Of a stretch of DNA of 64,000 bases, positions 44,637 to 56,196 are shown piece by piece. Both the position numbers and the translations under genes were made by a program. The stretch's first letter is position 1; the number at the start of each line of letters is the position of its first letter. The notes under the pieces are model-generated. The model worked only from the letters and a program-made list of their open reading frames with translations. It had not been told where the DNA came from and did no database searches. The DNA comes from Massospora cicadina (lineage: Eukaryota > Entomophthoromycota > Entomophthoromycetes > Entomophthorales > Entomophthoraceae), in assembly GCA_022478985.1 (NCBI GenBank), contig JAKSZP010017373.1, forward strand, positions 1 to 64,000, given 5' to 3'.

Positions 44637-45805
44637 TGTTGGGATTTTTGCCCATATTCCCAGCCTGCTAGATTACCTGGTATGCTAGGGGAAAAATTCC
44701 CTAAGGCGAAGTGAATTGGAAATTGGTTGACCCAAATTTTGGAGGAACTATGTTTGGGGGATTTTAGGATATTTATCTGGTCATATCCATTGGGGATCAA
44801 TCCAGATGAATACCTAATATCTCATTGGGTGGAGTGGCTGATGAAATAAGGGCATCTGATAGTAATTAACTATCAGGTGTACCAATTGGGATCAGTCAGG
44901 TTTCATCACTGACTGATTGGGAATGTTTAATGAGTTGTGAGGTGAGTGATGCCACCTGCAACTAGCAAATTGATTGGTTGCTAGCCAATTATGGATGATT
45001 CGCTTGGATTGAGAGGAAAACGTTAATGATACGTTTCTGACTCTTTTGTTTGAGGTCTCAAGGATGTCTAATGTCAGAATCCTAGTCAGGATGGGGAAGA
45101 CCATTGCTGCTGAGATGAGGAAGGGTGATTCAATGGCAATGGCTGCCATTTCATCAAAAGAGGTGTCAACTGAGGGTTAGACAGCTGAATCCCCTATAAA
45201 TTCCCTAGAATTCACTATAATAAAAAACACTCAAAAAGTAACAGTAGTAAAGTAGTATAGTAGTAAAACACTCAAGTATTACACTGAAAAATACTCACTG
45301 ATTGACACAAGTTTACAGTTGGGAAAGAACTAATAAAGAACCTTATTAGTTTGACTGTAGATTTGGTAATAGTTAGACTATCAGCATCTAGCGTGAAGAT
45401 TCCATCTCAAGGATATTATTGCAGAAGGCAATAATTGGTAGACTCTCAGAGAAGAGTAGAGATCTGAGCGGGGATCTAGAGATGAAGGGAACCACGGCTA
45501 AGGGATTGCTGCTGACTGTGTGTTGGGCCAAAGGGACTGTCATCAGAGGATCTTAACAAAGATTGAGTGGACAGGATTTAGGGAACAAATCCCTAAGAGT
45601 GCGATATTCAGTATTATCAGAAATACCGGCTGAAGCGTTGGGCCTGAAGATAATTCTAACTTGACTATGGATAATAGTCATCATACTATTATCAGATTAT
45701 ATATATTCTTACAACGCGAGGTGCATGAGGAAACTGAACCTGTGCAGTAGAAAGATTACTAGGGTTGACCTCCAATAAATCAACCCAAAGAGTAAAATTT
45801 TTACA
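44637..45805 (+). mobile_element. 3' LTR of element B
   Basis: Preceded by a purine tract (AGGCAAGAGGGGGA, then TG) and starting TGTTGGGATTTTTGCCC. Nearly the same as the 5' LTR, differing mainly by transitions. Confidence 0.92.
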
Positions 45806-46098
45806 AGTGAGTCATTCCTAACCTTTCTTGATGCAGTTCTGACTGAAAGATTTCAAGCAATTTATTTTGGTGAAGACCTTGCCTTCTCCACATAGCGAGC
45901 AATTTGTGCCTCTATCAGGATTAGATGCAGATCAGGGACAGTAACATTGTTCAAATTACCATAATCTACGCAGGGACGTAGAGCCCCTTCTGAATTCTCC
46001 ATGAAGAGAAGGGGTGAGCACATTGGGGAGGTCTGCCAAGATATAGCTCCCTTGCTAACTGCTCTGTGACTTACACATCCAAAGCTGCCTCTTCTCAT
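45806..46098 (-). pseudogene. Element H reverse transcriptase fragment
   Basis: The minus strand carries L-R-P-C-V-D-Y-G-N-L-N and I-E-A-Q-I-A-R, the RT fingers and early palm. It is cut at 45806 by the 3' LTR of B. The rest of the RT, up to the first strand of RNase H at 36190, is missing from the window, which means some 170-200 codons were lost. Confidence 0.8.
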
Positions 46099-46546
46099 AA
46101 ATTAAAAGGGTAGATGGTGGAAGAAATGTGCACCAGGTCCACCGTGAGATTGAAATCACAATTAAACTCAGAATGTTCTGGCAGGACATTTTCAGAAGCT
46201 GCATAAAAGGCTGATATTAACCCTTAAAGCAAGAAGGTAAAACAACTCTGGAGTGGACTTCAGCTGAGGTGTGAGGGTGAGTTTGTGCACACTTGGCCAT
46301 CATGACATATTCCTTGAGAGTCAACTTCAGACATAGGGATTACTAACTCCTGTCTCCCCTTAAGAATAACGTCAAGGTGTTATCTTTTGATTTTTTTCTA
46401 ATGTAAACTTTTGCCACCACTCCACACCCAAGGTAATTAGGTACAAGAGAATTTTAAATGGCAAAAACTTTCAGCCAAGTTGCAGTTTCCCACTTAGAAG
46501 TCCATCAACCCCTGAACCTTCAGTGTAGGAATACCATGGGATGCAC

Positions 46547-46800
46547 CTAACCTAACCATATCACCAGGTAAGTAATCAACTCAATGTAGTCAGTAAGGTC
46601 CAGGTCAATAAAATTCTCAGAGGCTTCGGTGTTCACCAAAATAGTTACGCTGAATTTTACATGATAAGAAGGAAAGTGTATCAGAAAGCAAAAAATAGCC
46701 CAAATAATCTTTATTGTTAATAGAAAATGACAACAGCTCACCAGAGGGTTCCACCTTAGACTTAATTACACCTCAGGATGGGGTTTCCAATTATAGAATG
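46547..46800 (-). pseudogene. Element H protease remnant
   Basis: The minus-strand frame 46547-46741 contains I-L-V-N-T-E-A-S-E-N-F-I-D; the expected form has L-V-D-(S/T)-G-A-S. The catalytic Asp is Asn and the Gly is Glu. Both are G-to-A changes. Confidence 0.65.
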
Positions 46801-47444
46801 GTTAAGAGTAGTTTACAACCCTTACTATTGAGGGTACATATCCCACAGTATCCTCAGCAGCAACATAAAAACCAACATTTTGTAACACTAGCTCTTGTAT
46901 AACTTCTTTAGTTCTGCAAATCATCTTAGGGGACAAGCGCGGGATTTTAGGAGTGATGTGATACACATGAATGGTTTGTAATATTGCTCCCACAAGAGCT
47001 AACATTTGACTCACTTTGAATAATTTGCGTTAAAAATGGCGTTTTCAGGCGTCAAAGGTAAGATACCCAATCTAATAGTGGCTTGGACTTTGCTATCCAT
47101 TATCAACACGTCAATAACCCATTCCAATGAGGGTTTTACAAGATCCACGGGAGGGAGATACAGAGGAGCAATAACTTGATTCTTAATTAAATTTGACTTA
47201 AGGATAGACTCATGGGGACCCTTAATTTCCGCTGAACCCAAGTTAGTTGTAAGGGGAGCTGCTACCCATTACAAGCAAAATTCATGTTTCCAAAAGCCAT
47301 ATTTTTAGGGGTCTCCTCAATTGAAACTTCCTTGGATGAATTGATTGAGTCATATGGAAGTAACTTGAAGCTAGACCCCCACCCTTGCATTTGACCAAAT
47401 CAGAATATTCAAAAGAAAAAAACTCTGCTTTATCTAAAGGAGCG
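46801..47444 (-). pseudogene. Element H gag, C-terminal part
   Basis: The minus strand at 47444 resumes the gag frame broken at 61986 by element D (P-L-D-K-A-E-F-F-S-F follows in frame). An open part at 47011-47241 continues it. The distal part to 46801 is broken. No CCHC knuckle is seen. Confidence 0.6.
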
Positions 47445-48129
47445 TGTTGGATTTCAGACTTTTATAGAGCTCGCTGGTGCGTTGGTTGTCTAAAATCTAA
47501 CAATTATGGGATTGATACCACTTATTTTAGAAAATAATCAAGCGCTAAAACTACATAAAAAACTAGATATTATAGATGTTTTTTGGTTGCGTTGAGGGGA
47601 TAAGAAGTGAACACTATAAGTAAGTCGATTCTAGTATATAAATGTTGAGGCTCAAAGTTCAGAATGCTTAGTAATGTCCAAATTAAGAAATATTGGGATT
47701 CAATCTATTGGACTAGTTGAGACTCGCCTCGCTTCAATGTTAGGGCAGATGGGTAAGTGACAACCGGGAAAATGAACCTGTGAGGAAGGGATTTTAAAAT
47801 TTAGTCCAATCAGAAGGTGGGAAAGTTCTTCTTTTTGCTGGACTACCCCTGACCCTATAAACGGGGCTTTACAGAGTAGATTGTACTAAATTAGATGTGG
47901 CCTGAGGAGGAGCCTTCAATGAACTCCCTGAATTCGTCGCAGAGTCAGCGCAATTCAACTACTTGACTTCATAATATTGGGGCAATTATTATCACTAAAT
48001 TTATTTGCCTCAATATAGAGGATTCCACCAAGAATCAGCCAGGGTCTTTTTGACGATTTTGTCCTTTTTTGTCCATATTTCTAAACTCATACACTCTTAT
48101 TAAACAATCAGACTTGTAATTGTCTGTTA
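47445..48129 (-). mobile_element. 3' LTR of element D
   Basis: The minus strand starts TAACAGACA (family start TGTCAGACA) and ends ATCCAACA. It aligns with 61304-61985, including the block AATGTTGAGGCTCAAAGTTC on the plus strand. Confidence 0.85.
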
Positions 48130-48451
48130 TTACATCCTTCAAGAGTGTTAGTGGAAGAGTAAAGGCACAAGGATAGCCATGGATACAGTTCACAGTAACT
48201 TTAGTAGCCAGGGATTTGATAGAGTACTCATCCCCTCTCTTATAAGTGATTACATATAGCCTTCCCAGATAGAACCAAACTTCTCTATTCTTGGAGTGAT
48301 TTAGTTGTGGTAATACAGTATCAAGTCGGATACTTGGAAGTAAGGAAGAGGGGCCCGGAGCTCATTCATAACTTGACCTTTTTTAGTGACAATCTTTGAT
48401 AAATTAGTTATGGCTTCTGATTGTAATTGGATGATGTGTTGGGCCTAATTT

Positions 48452-49200
48452 TTATGGCTTGATCAGGGTCAGTCCTGTCAGAGAAAATATCCTTGGATAA
48501 TAATGCTGGCACCCCAGGTTTTCGCCCTTATAACATACAGAAAGGGGGCATCTTGAGGCTGTGATGGTAGCTAATATGGTAAGCCATGGGGCACTGGGTA
48601 AGTGAAGATCCCAGTAGAGAGGTTCTGAATTGGCCATTTGTAGAGTATCAAGACCAGAGTTCCATTAACTATTTCTACAGCACCATTTGTAGATGGATTA
48701 TAGGGGGCTGAGAAGGGTTGTTGAGCTCCCATAGGCGTGGCGAGGAGCTTTACCACTCTGGAGGTGAAGTTTTCCCATTGTCACAAAGGAGGACTTGAGG
48801 TCATTTGTGCCAGGTGAAGATATACTGTTGTAAGTAGGTGGCAGTGGATTTAGCCGTCTGAGTGGATAGAGCAACAGCTTCATCCCAGTTTGGTGAAAGA
48901 TCAATTTACAAGAAGGATATAACGATTGCCACCAGTGGTCTGAGGTATAGGCCTTACCACGTCCAAACTTATGGTGTGGAAGGGTTTTTGGGGCTAGTTG
49001 GTTGATACTGATACCGAGTCTTATCTCTGAATTGCTTTTTACAGGCCAGACAGGCATCCAGGACTTCAGCTATGGTCTTCATGATGTCTTTCCAGTAAGA
49101 CCGTTCTTTAATCCACTCATAGGGTTTTCAGATTCCACCATGGCCCATGATAGTGTGAGACTCCATGATCACAGGTACTCGCTCAGATGTCTGGAGATAA
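48452..49200 (-). pseudogene. Element D integrase
   Basis: Frames at 48452-48637, 48571-48756 and 48698-49057 carry it. Visible on the minus strand: Q-P-F-S-A-P-Y-N-P-S-T-N-G-A-V-E-I-V-N-G-T-L, which contains the catalytic Glu, matching element C (56745-56800). The earlier core strands are shifted. A GPF-type tail is too eroded to see before the 3' LTR. Confidence 0.75.
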
Positions 49201-49439
49201 GGCAATCAGTTTACTCCTACTTTTTCTGTATAACTTTCCACTTTCCACCTTGGTGTTGCGGGAGTGCCATGCTAGCATATTTTGTACTGGTTCACTCATC
49301 CTCTCATGCATCAGGAGTCATAAGGAGGTCATGCAACCTCACTGCTTCGCTATTGTCAAGTTGTAGGATAGGCAGCCGCGTCAACCCATCAACGTTCATA
49401 TGGCTCATCCTAGCTCAATGCTCAATGGTCATATCATAG

Positions 49440-50533
49440 TGCTGGAGCTTCAGAGCTTAGAGAGGCAACCGCCCGTGGGGTTCTTCATATTCTGAAGCCA
49501 CTTTAGAGAGGCTTAATTAGTAATCACTTTAAATGATTCCTGTATAGAAAAGGGTAATAGTATTTGACACCAAGTAAGATGGCAAGTCACTCCTTTTCAA
49601 TGACGCTGTAGTTGCGCTCAGCTTTTAAGATCATCTTACTGAAATAGGACACAGGATAATTGACCCCATTTTAATCCAACTGAGCAAGATAGCAGCAACA
49701 GCATAATAAGAGGCGTCTGTGAACAACATGAAAGGCATTGTATAGTCAGGGTGATGGAGGATAGGACTTTTTTGCAATAGCTCCTTCAGAGTCTCAAACG
49801 CGTCCTTCTGTTCAGCACCCCAATGGAACGGAGTGTTCTTAGCCAAGAGACATACAAGGGGCTCGCCAAACTGGGCGAACTTGGGGATGAATTGATGGTA
49901 TTAACCTATCATGCCCAAGAATACCTGTATGTCACGAAGGGTTTTGGGCTTAGGCATCTTAGATATCACTTACATCTTATCTTGAAGGGGTTGTATCCCA
50001 TACTGAGAGATAGCGTGCCCAAGGAGATCCAGCTTCTTCTGGAAGAAAGTACATTTTGAGGGCTTCAGCTTGATGTTGGATGCCCGCAACCATTAAAAAC
50101 ACTTCCTTCAGGTGAGAGAGGTGCTTGTTGAAGGTCTTGGAAAAGACCGTGATGTCATCAAGATAGACAATCACACAGCTGAGCTTGAGATCCTAGAAAA
50201 TATGATACATCGCTCGCTGAAAAGTGGAAGACACATTGCATAACCCCTGGGGTATCTGAGTGGGTTGGAAAAGGCCTTCGCTACAGATAAGGGTGCACTT
50301 CTCCTGGTCCTGTGGAGAAAGGATCATCTGCCAGTATCCACTAGCAAAATTTATTGTGAAGAAGAACTTGGACCCAAAGAGCTGTGCCAGAGCGTCGTCA
50401 ATTTGGGGATTGGGTAGCTGTCCTTCTTGGTGAGGTTGTTCATCTTATGGTAGTCCATAACTACCCAATGACCTTCACTTTTCTTCTTTATAATCAGAAG
50501 AGGGGATGACTAAGGGCTTTGTGAGGGCACCAG
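49440..50533 (-). pseudogene. Element D RNase H and RT, downstream part
   Basis: RNase H is open at 49631-49846: F-H-W-G-A-E-Q-K-D-A-F-E-T-L, then L-F-T-D-A-S-Y-Y-A-V, with the first catalytic Asp intact. RT has Y-L-D-D-I-T-V-F-S-K at 50140-50174, intact. At 50475-50533 it begins with V-P-S-Q-S-P, cut in its first codon by the solo LTR of family F. Confidence 0.82.
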
Positions 50534-51681
50534 TGTCAGGCAAACAGCAATTTAGAATTAGACTGGCCTGCCAGCCTAGGTGCTGGAGCACCCAAATGGC
50601 AAACCAGAATGCCAAAGGAACTGCTGCTGGTAAGACAGATATGAAACTAGAAAAGAGTTTCACCAATAACTGCCAGTGAGCCAGAATCTCGTACAGGCAT
50701 ATAATAAAATACCAGACAATATGGCTGTTAACCCCAAGGGGTGTGTGAATGTCATCAGAAAAGGAGGTTTATTTTCAACATTAAAAAAATTTTGGTAAAG
50801 CTTTTAATAGAAAATAAAGGAAGAAAAATTGACCAAAAATTTTCTCAGTGTGATGTAACTGACTAAACAGTGGTCAGAAGATGAGGAAAAAGCTGGGATC
50901 AGGTCCCTCAAGTTTAACCTAACTGGCAAATTATTTGGGGATGGAGGTAGATAAGATCAACGGGAACTGACATCAAAGGATTCAGCAGCAGGCCGATCCA
51001 CTGTCAGTTTGACCTAGAACGCCCAAACTGAGGCTTGACTGTATTTCCAATGGTTAGCGTGATAGCATCTGGCCTGACGAGCAGCAGGAATCCCTCAAGG
51101 CCACCCCACATAAGGGCGGTCCCAATTGGTTGGGAACAGGTTCAGGATGCCCAACCCACCCATGACCAGTTGCTGGGCCATTCATTAAGTCAAAAGCGTT
51201 GTGTTGGCTGCAACTCCCAATTTACTGGAAGGTAGCTTCAAACTATTGTTTTTGGTGTCCAATGCTATTACCTTTAAGTCAGGGATCATCCATGACAATT
51301 TCAAGAGGGGGTTACTTTTGACAATTACACTGCTGGGTGAATTGAAACCATTGGGGATTCCAGTTGATAACTCAATCTTCATCCCTCTTTGGCTATGCGG
51401 ATACAATTGTCAGGCTTAATTTCCGTCAGTTTCAGAGTGATCAATTTTAGTTTGCAATCTTGGCACAGGTTTCTGTAATCTATCTAACAAGTTTGGCCAT
51501 GGTAAGCAAAGGTACCAGGGGAGGGGTCCAGAGAGGGAAGGCCATTACCCAACGCTTGTCTACCATGTGGGTGAGGTTGCCCTGGGTGATGAGGGGCATG
51601 TCCACCCTCTTTCACCATTATTGCTCGGAAACAGGAAGAGTGACCAATCTATGCACAGGGGGACGTTCCCCTGGACTTACA
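50534..51681 (-). mobile_element. Solo LTR, family F, TSD accag
   Basis: It begins TGTCAGGCAAACAGC and ends GGACTTACA, as the LTRs of element F. Perfect 5-bp duplications accag lie at 50529-50533 and 51682-51686. It splits the conserved L-L-V-P block of the RT of element D. It carries a copy of the LTR-borne frame (51185-51406). Confidence 0.95.
51185..51406 (-). pseudogene. LTR-borne reading frame in the solo F LTR
   Basis: A 73-codon open frame with N-P-L-L-K-L-S-W-M-I-P-D and V-I-A-L-D-T-K-N-N-S-L-K-L-P, clearly the same protein as at 12560-12889 and 19535-19888 despite substantial divergence. Upstream (51590-51480) a broken part still shows T-Q-G-N-L-T-H-M-V-D-K-R-W-V. Confidence 0.6.
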
Positions 51682-51851
51682 ACCAGCAACCCAGCGTCCA
51701 AAAATTGTTTGAGTACCTTCCACATCTGTAGCTCCTTGACTTTTAATTTGCAATAGGGCTTTTATTGAATGGGATGAGCATCCTAATGTCAATATCAGGG
51801 AAACTGGAGCGCAGGAGGTCACTGAGGGGAAAGGCCCAGGCCAAAGGTGTG
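51682..51851 (-). pseudogene. Element D RT, first part
   Basis: The minus strand reads L-K-Q-F-L-D-A-G-L-L-V up to the solo LTR, and continues after it with P-S-Q-S-P at 50533. To the right it is cut at 51852 by element C. Its upstream half should be beyond 58092. Confidence 0.75.
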
Positions 51852-52613
51852 TGTCAGACATTTGCTCTTAAAGCTGAACAAGAAGAATGTTTTAAGTTGA
51901 TTTCAGATGGAAAATGGAAACGTCAGACATTTGTGATTATCTGAGGATATTAAGAGCGATTCTATTAACCATGAAGACAATGTTTTCAGAGATATTTGCC
52001 AAAAGACCTTAGCCAATTCTTGGTGGAACCCTGTTGCTTGGGATAACCCCAGTTTGAAACCTACATGGGTACTAATGGGAAAATCAAACGATCAGATTTT
52101 GCTGTTTGCACATCGGACTTTGGGGCAACCAGCAAAAGGTACACCCCCAACCATCACTAAGTCCATCACAACACCTAAGCGGGGGCCACCCCCTATATAC
52201 GCATGGAAGGAGAAACCCTGGGGTGAAAGTAATTTACTTAGCAGTGATTGGTTGAATTTCATAAAAAACCTTACTGCATGGATACGTCTTGCCCCAAATC
52301 CCCAATTATCGACTTTACAAACAGTAATTCACATCTCCTAAGATCTGATAGGAAAGTTTCGCATATTTCCTAATTTGGAATGCATCACAGCAGCTTTGAA
52401 ACTATACTTGAATTCCCCCTCAGACCTCATAACCAGTTTAACATGGATTGGGTGGATATTGAGGGGATCACCTTTTGTATTGTACCCCATTTACTAATAG
52501 ACTTTTAAAAAACCCAAGTTTCTACTAGTAAATTTTTATGAAAAATTATTTAACTTTTGTGGGATCCAGCGGCGTTAGCACCAGTGAGCACCCCAAAAAG
52601 CTGGATTCCTACA
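51852..52613 (+). mobile_element. 5' LTR of element C
   Basis: Starts TGTCAGACA and ends CCTACA, followed by the primer-binding-like TGGTGATCACTACAGGGG (52617-52634). The motif CGTCAGACATTTG recurs 52 bases inside the LTR (51904), a partial copy of its own start that the 3' LTR does not show. Confidence 0.93.
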
Positions 52614-52616
52614 AAA

Positions 52617-53342
52617 TGGTGATCACTACAGGGGACCCCTGTACAGAAAATTTAGTTTCTCTTGAAACACAGCTAACAAGCGCTTTGTCCTGCCTTGAGG
52701 AGCTTGAGCAACGCCCTTACAAACTCCCTCTTAAGGAAAAATATATCCCTGGCGAAGGGACCATTGCTACCTTTTTATATGTTTACAATGCTGCAATGGA
52801 TGGCGTCACAGACAAGCAAAAAGTTCAACATATTCTTACTTGTTTAAGTCGCTTAGCACAAGAGATGATAGTACCTGACCTGAACCCTGGGTACACCTGG
52901 TCAGAGATGAAAGAGGCTCTTTTGGTAAATTTGGGTCAAAGCAGAGTCTACATCAGGAAAAACAGGCCTTTATGCGCCTTACCTTGTATGAGTGTGAATC
53001 GCTTATTGCCTTTTCTGAATAATTTTGCATCTCTGCGCAAAGGTTGTCTACCTCCAACATGCTCACCCTTGACGATGCTATTGCTGCCCCGTTATCTGGG
53101 TTAACTTCTCAGCCCTCTCTTGCTAGACATATCATCTCAGTGAAACGCCATTTTAAGAGCATCTGTGACATCAAGGAGGCTTTGTTAGATGTGGCTGAAC
53201 TTCATGTGTGTGCCACAACAAATGAAGCCGAGATGAAAACTTTGGCTATCACTATTGAAGAGCTGCCGCCTGTTGAACAGTTGAGGGTGAGCTCACTTGT
53301 GCCTATCCTCCCTTCAAAACCTGTTTCCTCAGTGCAGTCTTA
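52617..53342 (+). pseudogene. Element C gag
   Basis: The gag frame starts at or near 52616, where the ATG overlaps the primer-binding-like site. Blocks include L-T-S-A-L-S-C-L-E-E-L, G-E-G-T-I-A-T-F-L-Y-V-Y and D-K-Q-K-V-Q-H-I-L-T-C-L-S. The frame shifts near 52940 and continues at 53044-53343. It is short (about 240 residues) and has no CCHC zinc knuckle, unlike B. Confidence 0.75.
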
Positions 53343-54110
53343 AAAAGGATGCCATGCCCGCATTTAAGTGAAACCAGGAAAACAGTTGATACCATGCTTC
53401 TGCCCAAGCCCACAAAAGCCGCGGTGTTTTCCCCTCCAGTAAAGCTGTTAAATGCGCGCCCTAAGGCTATTCAATATCCTGCGGCCGTCTCACCTACCTC
53501 CATCGCAGCTTTGCCAGTTGTTGAAAATACCCTTGGGGAAGAACTTGAGGGGAGGTTAAGATAACATTGGGTATTATATATTAGAGCCCCTGCGGAAATA
53601 GAGGTTCCTGATTATTTGGACGCTGGAGAAGTAGATGAGACCACCTATTTGAGGAAACATACCTCAACCAAGTTCTAGGGTGTCCAAGAGTTATTGATAC
53701 TGCTAGCGGTGGTGACCAATTGTATCTGGCATGATTTGACTACTTCAGTGAGTGCATCCTATGAAATCCATCTTAGAGTTACCCTGAGACTGCCAAAAAG
53801 CTAACCTCCACCCTTCAGCTTAAGGAGGTCTTAGCTTTGTCACCTAATTTTGGAGGAACACTTACTAAGTTTGAAGTAGTCATTCAAAAGGTCTGAATAC
53901 TGGCCATCCTGGACACTGGTTCCACAGTTAACGTGATCTTCACAAAGCTTATCAATAAAATAAAGCTAGCGCCTGACATGGAGCACACACAAGAATTTGG
54001 AACTGCTGGCCCAAATAATACCCGTGCAATTGGGGCCTACTCTTCCCTTCCCATTCACATTGGAAAGTTTATTTTATCAGCTCTACTGTGGCTTTGGACA
54101 ACAACTAGTA
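53343..54110 (+). pseudogene. Element C protease region
   Basis: After a Pro-rich linker (53349-53564), the active site I-L-D-T-G-S-T-V-N-V lies at 53909-53935 with D-T-G intact (Asp codon 53912-53914). The frame continues at 53933-54139 with G-A-Y-S-S-L-P-I. The protease would mature Gag and Pol. Confidence 0.82.
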
Positions 54111-54114
54111 TGAT

Positions 54115-54645
54115 ATGCTCATTGGCACTCAGATTATGATTGAGTACGAGGGAATAATAAACATGAAGCAAGGATACCTCTCGTTACTAAACTATGAAGT
54201 CCCATTAGTCTTATCTAACAAAGAACCCTACAAGCACGAATACTCTTGCCTGAATGAATACCCTTTCTCAGCTATGACTTTATATTACTCCACCTCAGGA
54301 CGCCACACTAAGAAATTTCCAGATTCAGTGGATGCAAGGGATGGCATCCCTTTCTATGCTGCAGATGAGGTATTAATCAAACCTGGGGAACAACGCGTGG
54401 TTGACACTAAAATCATGATCCAAATACCACACCACTGCTTGTTGCATATCACAAGTATTGAGGGCGTTAGCCCCTTAGAACCAGGGTATTGCCTGGAGTA
54501 CTAGACCCAGCCTACCAGAGGCCTATTACCCTTTTGCTGGGGAACCTCACCAGGAAAGACATGATCATTCGAAAACACCAGGAGATTGGCTGAGGCTCTC
54601 TACTTCCAGTGGAAGATATTGAACGTATCCAATCTGTTGGCTCTA
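54115..54645 (+). pseudogene. Element C dUTPase-like domain
   Basis: Between protease and RT lies a domain with the layout of trimeric dUTPases: D-G-I-P-F-Y-A-A-D-E-V (motif 1 position, usually G-x-D-L-Y-A-A), P-G-E-Q-R-V-V-D-T, I-P-H-H-C-L-L-H-I (motif 2 position) and, after a frameshift near 54495, G-V-L-D-P-A-Y-Q-R-P-I (motif 3, usually G-V-I-D-x-x-Y-R-G). The motif 1 Asp is Pro and the motif 2 Arg-Ser-Gly is lost, so catalysis is doubtful even in the ancestor. dUTPase-bearing Ty3/gypsy elements are known from basidiomycetes. Family assignment is from motif spacing only. Confidence 0.7.
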
Positions 54646-55545
54646 TGGCAGATCTGGGTTTGCCTACGGATAACCTGGTGTGCACAATACCTAATGTTCC
54701 TACTTTGGATGAGTTAACCACAGTCAAATTGGAAAAAGTTCATACTTTATTAGATGAATATAGCGGCATATTTTCTAAGTCAGACCATGACTATGGTCAT
54801 ATGAAAGGATGGTGTCACTCCATTGTTGTGGGTGATGCTCGCCCTATTTGGTCAAAACCTTACCATAAGTCAAAGGTGGAAGAAGAGAAAATGAGGATGG
54901 AGCTCCAACAATTACTAGATGCGGGGTTGTTAGTACCTTCACAAAGCCCTTGGTATTCCCCTTTGTTGCTTATTAAAAAGAAAAACGGAGGTCATCAGAT
55001 AGTTATGGACTACTGAAAATTGAATAATCTTACAAAAAAGGATAGTTATACTATCCCCCGCATTGATGACGCCTTGGACCAACTCTTTGGCTCCAACTTC
55101 TTCTCCGTCATAAACTTGTCTAGCGGCTATTGGCAAATGGACCGTTCTTCTGAAGATCAAGAGAAATGTGCTCACATTTGTAGTGAGGGTCTTTTCCAAC
55201 AGCCCAATTAACACAAGGGTTGTGTAATGCATTTGCATCTTTTCATCGGGAGATGGACCATATTCTTTGGGACCCGAAGTCAACTTGTGTCATCATATAT
55301 CTTGATGATATAACAGTGTTCTCACGAACTTTCAACGAACATCTTGTACATTTGAAGGAGGTGTTTCAAAGATTACATAAGTCAAATATTAAGTTGAAGC
55401 CTTCAATATGTACCTTTTTTCTAAAAGAAATTGGATTTCCTGGGATACTCCATTTCCCAAAAAGGAATCCAACCCATTCTAGATAAATTTGAAGAAATTT
55501 CAAAAATGCCTCTAAGAATCTACAGGATATTCAGGTATTTTTAGA
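54646..55545 (+). pseudogene. Element C reverse transcriptase
   Basis: Blocks: F-S-K-S-D-H-D-Y-G-H-M-K-G-W, L-L-D-A-G-L-L-V-P-S-Q-S-P-W, V-M-D-Y, S-V-I-N-L-S-S-G-Y-W-Q and I-I-Y-L-D-D-I-T-V-F. The motif A Asp (family M-D-L) is Asn here; Y-L-D-D is intact. Stops and shifts lie at 55017, about 55210 and 55440. Confidence 0.88.
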
Positions 55546-55546
55546 G

Positions 55547-56196
55547 ATGATGGGGTATTACCATCAATTTATCCCCAAATTTGCTCAGCTCAGCAAACCA
55601 CTAGTTCTCTTATTAACTAAGAACACCCCTTTCTATTGGGGTGCTGAACATAAGGCCACTTTCAAGACGTTAAAACAATTGTTAAAACAACGTCCTATCC
55701 TAAGACACCCAGACTACAATAACCCTTTCATCCTGTTTAACAACTTTTCAGACTATGCGTTGGGGCCATTTTAGCCCAACTAGATGAAAATTGTGTAGAT
55801 CATCCAGTATCCTATTACAGTAAAATGCTGTCAAAAGAGGAACGCAATTATAGTGTAAATAGAAAAGGAGTTCCTTGCCGTTTTGTTAGCTGTGAAACAA
55901 TACCACCCCTTTATATATGGGACCGCCTTCAATGTGGTTACTGACCACGCTTTCCTAAAGTGGTTACAGAACATGAAGACCTTAATGGACGGTTAGCTCG
56001 TTGGGCTCTAAAGCTCCAGCCTTATGACATGAAAATAGAACACCGTGCTGGAACTCATCACTTGAATGTTGATGGGTTGACTTGGCTGCCAGTTCTTCAC
56101 TTAGATAATAGTGAGGCGGAGAGGTTACATGACCTCTTAATGACCCCCAATGATTGGGAGGATGAGGATGAGCCTGTACAGAAAATGTTAGACTGA
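55547..56196 (+). pseudogene. Element C RNase H
   Basis: Starts in the RT thumb (G-Y-Y-H-Q-F-I-P-K-F), then F-Y-W-G-A-E-H-K-A. The T-D-A-S block is replaced by F-N-N-F-S, so the first catalytic Asp is lost. The later V-T-D-H-A-F-L-K-W block (55938-55962) keeps its Asp. Confidence 0.85.

Larger units (their letters stand above)
36191..45805 (+). mobile_element. Element B: near-complete Ty3/gypsy inside element H
   Basis: Paired LTRs at 36191-37356 and 44637-45805 (1166 and 1169 bp) are near-identical by eye, with differences mostly C/T and G/A at former CpG sites; this is one of the youngest elements here. Order on the plus strand: primer site, gag with zinc knuckle, protease, RT, RNase H, integrase, then about 2.1 kb of extra DNA, a purine tract (GGCAAGAGGGGGA) and the 3' LTR. 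The flanks tgtgg (36186-36190) and agtga (45806-45810) do not match. Part of H pol is missing at this spot, so insertion was followed or accompanied by deletion or recombination. Most breaks are TGA stops where CGA is expected. Confidence 0.92.
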
